Assembly (NCBI GenBank): GCA_003536545.1
Contig: DPZW01000110.1
Coordinates: 1-7,278 of the forward strand
Length of the DNA stretch: 7,278 bases
Reading direction: 5' to 3'
From: Rhodospirillaceae bacterium
GTDB taxonomy: Bacteria > Pseudomonadota > Alphaproteobacteria > UBA11073
In this document: positions 6,409 to 7,278 of the stretch, piece by piece
Position numbering within the stretch: the stretch's first letter is position 1
Layout: each line of letters begins with the position of its first letter
The notes under the pieces: model-generated
What the model saw: only the letters and a program-made list of their open reading frames with translations
Database searches by the model: none
Told to the model about the DNA's origin: nothing
Position numbers and translations under genes: made by a program

Positions 6409-6437
6409 AAGGGCGGGTTTTCCCGCCCTTTTTCTTT
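6409..6437 (+). terminator. Intrinsic terminator of aqpZ
   Basis: AAGGGCGGG (6409-6417) pairs perfectly with CCCGCCCTT (6422-6430) around a TTTT loop, and the stem is followed by a T-rich run (TTTCTTT). The hairpin begins 24 bases after the aqpZ stop and separates aqpZ from the tRNA gene. Confidence 0.92.
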
Positions 6438-6458
6438 ATCTGAAAAGGGGTTTATCAG

Positions 6459-6488
6459 TTGACTTAAACTGCTGTTATCGCCTAAAAC
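6459..6488 (+). promoter_or_regulatory. Predicted tRNA-Val promoter
   Basis: TTGACT (6459-6464) is a near-consensus -35. An acceptable -10, TAAAAC (6483-6488), follows at 18 bases. A GC-rich stretch (CCGCTCC) follows before the tRNA, which resembles the discriminator of growth-rate-controlled stable RNA promoters. The -10 assignment is tentative. Confidence 0.4.
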
Positions 6489-6503
6489 AGCCGCTCCTTA
6501 TGG

Positions 6504-6578
6504 GGGCGGCTAGCTCAGCGGTAGAGCGTTTCGTTTACACCGAAAGGGTCGGGGGTTCGATCCCCTCGCCGCCCACCA
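6504..6578 (+). tRNA. tRNA-Val (anticodon TAC)
   Basis: A complete cloverleaf can be folded by hand. The acceptor GGGCGGC (6504-6510) pairs with GCCGCCC (6568-6574). The D-arm is GCTC-AGCGGTA-GAGC. The anticodon stem TTTCG/CGAAA holds the loop TTTACAC with anticodon TAC at 6536-6538. The T-arm GGGGG-TTCGATC-CCCTC has one G-U pair. The variable region is 5 bases. The 3' A-CCA end is encoded. The 75-base length is normal, and the anticodon reads GUA and related valine codons. Confidence 0.96.
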
Positions 6579-6597
6579 TTCGCTCACTATTTTAGAA

Positions 6598-6668
6598 GTG
6601 AGAACCGAGAGACCAGAGGCGAAAAATATTTTCTTCTCTTATGTTATCTCGCATCTCGCTTCTCGCAC
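6598..6668 (+). promoter_or_regulatory. Imperfect long stem in the eno leader
   Basis: GTG-AGAA-C-CGAGA (6598-6610) can pair with TCTCG-C-TTCT-CG-CAC (6654-6668), giving 12 pairs with one mismatch and a 2-base bulge, 2 bases before the eno ribosome site. The right arm is part of three tandem 7-base units (ATCTCGC, ATCTCGC, TTCTCGC; 6646-6666). This may be a leader structure affecting eno translation or processing, or a chance effect of the pyrimidine-rich repeats. Confidence 0.3.
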
Positions 6669-6681
6669 CTGAGGAGCTACC

Positions 6682-7278
6682 ATGCCCATTATTGCCGATA
6701 TCGCCGCCCGTGAAATTCTCGACAGCCGGGGCAACCCCACACTGGAAGTCGACGTTTATCTGGAAACGGGAGCGATGGGCCGCGCGGCTGTGCCATCGGG
6801 TGCATCCACCGGTGCGCATGAAGCGGTTGAGCTGCGTGACGGGGATGCGAAACGATTTGGCGGCAAGGGCGTGCAAAAAGCTGTGGCAGCCGTGAAGGGC
6901 GAAATTTCAGATGCGCTGATAGGCGCATTGGCATTGGACCAGCGTGAAATTGACCAGGCGATGATTGATCTGGACGGCAAGGCGAACAAAGGTCGTCTGG
7001 GTGCCAATGCCATTTTGGGCGTATCGTTGGCAGTGGCCAAAGCTGCCGCGGATGAAACCGGCCAGCCGCTCTATCGTTATCTGGGCGGCGCGAATGCCCA
7101 CCTGTTGCCCGTGCCGATGATGAATATCCTCAACGGCGGCGCACACGCGGACAACCCGATTGATATCCAGGAATTTATGATCATGCCCGTGGGTGCCAGC
7201 AGTTTTTCTGAAGCATTGCGAGCTGGTGCTGAGATTTTTCAATCACTTAAATCCTCACTTAAGAAGTTGGGACTTTCA
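6682..7278 (+). CDS. eno: Enolase (phosphopyruvate hydratase), 5' part
   Basis: Enolase interconverts 2-phosphoglycerate and phosphoenolpyruvate in glycolysis and is also an RNA-degradosome component in many bacteria. The 199 codons present contain the N-terminal AREILDSRGNPTLEVDV signature (9-25), the mobile substrate loop PSGASTG (38-44), LGANAILGVSLA (105-116 region) and the MMNILNGGAHADN segment leading to IQEFMIMPVGA. That covers the N-terminal domain and the start of the barrel. The metal ligands and catalytic Lys lie beyond the window. The start is the ATG 5 bases after GAGGAG (6671-6676). The last 20-25 codons are oddly rich in CTT, TCA and AAG compared with the rest of the gene. The tRNA gene lies about 100 bases upstream and no terminator was seen between them. 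Confidence 0.97.
   Translation, partial: MPIIADIAAREILDSRGNPTLEVDVYLETGAMGRAAVPSGASTGAHEAVELRDGDAKRFGGKGVQKAVAAVKGEISDALIGALALDQREIDQAMIDLDGKANKGRLGANAILGVSLAVAKAAADETGQPLYRYLGGANAHLLPVPMMNILNGGAHADNPIDIQEFMIMPVGASSFSEALRAGAEIFQSLKSSLKKLGLS

Noticed and set aside
6504..6578. tRNA gene as an integration site of a mobile element
   Set aside because: No integrase gene and no repeat of the tRNA 3' end were seen in the window; eno follows directly.
1..7278. CRISPR array, insertion sequence, phage or toxin-antitoxin module
   Set aside because: No regularly spaced repeats, transposase motifs, terminal inverted repeats or small paired toxin-antitoxin genes were found on either strand.

Overview
The window looks like part of a Gram-negative chromosome, most likely from an alphaproteobacterium. 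The evidence is a heptose kinase gene (which implies heptose-containing LPS), a DusA-type tRNA dihydrouridine synthase, a stand-alone SufE, an AqpZ-type water channel, a tRNA-Val with an encoded CCA end, and eno. Base composition is near balanced throughout. The class assignment is inference; the genus cannot be told from this sequence.

Layout. Bases 1-13 are not genomic: they match the end of the common Illumina adapter, so the left edge is a sequencing artefact. It cuts the leftward gene for the HldE/RfaE1 heptose-7-phosphate kinase (14-586, minus). From about 650 every gene reads rightward. First come a degenerate GGDEF/EAL protein (660-1892) and a small pilin-like protein (1902-2501) 9 bases behind it. 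Then come sufE (2584-2994) and an overlapping dusA (2969-3946), a second pilin-like paralogue (3979-4572), and a stomatin/paraslipin of the QmcA type (4645-5568). After an intergenic region with a perfect inverted repeat and a plausible promoter lie aqpZ (5687-6385) and a strong intrinsic terminator. The window ends with tRNA-Val(TAC) (6504-6578) and the 5' part of eno (6682 to the window end).

How the genes fit together. Most are housekeeping: LPS inner core, Fe-S assembly, tRNA modification, membrane scaffolding, water flux, translation and glycolysis. The unusual part is the pair of leaderless type IVb pilin-like proteins, which share almost identical N-terminal membrane helices and a C-terminal cysteine pair but otherwise differ. 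One of them sits directly behind a catalytically degraded cyclic-di-GMP-type protein. This recalls FimX-like control of type IV pili, but no pilus assembly ATPase, secretin or prepilin peptidase lies in the window, so the link is a hypothesis. No CRISPR array, insertion sequence, phage gene or toxin-antitoxin pair was seen.
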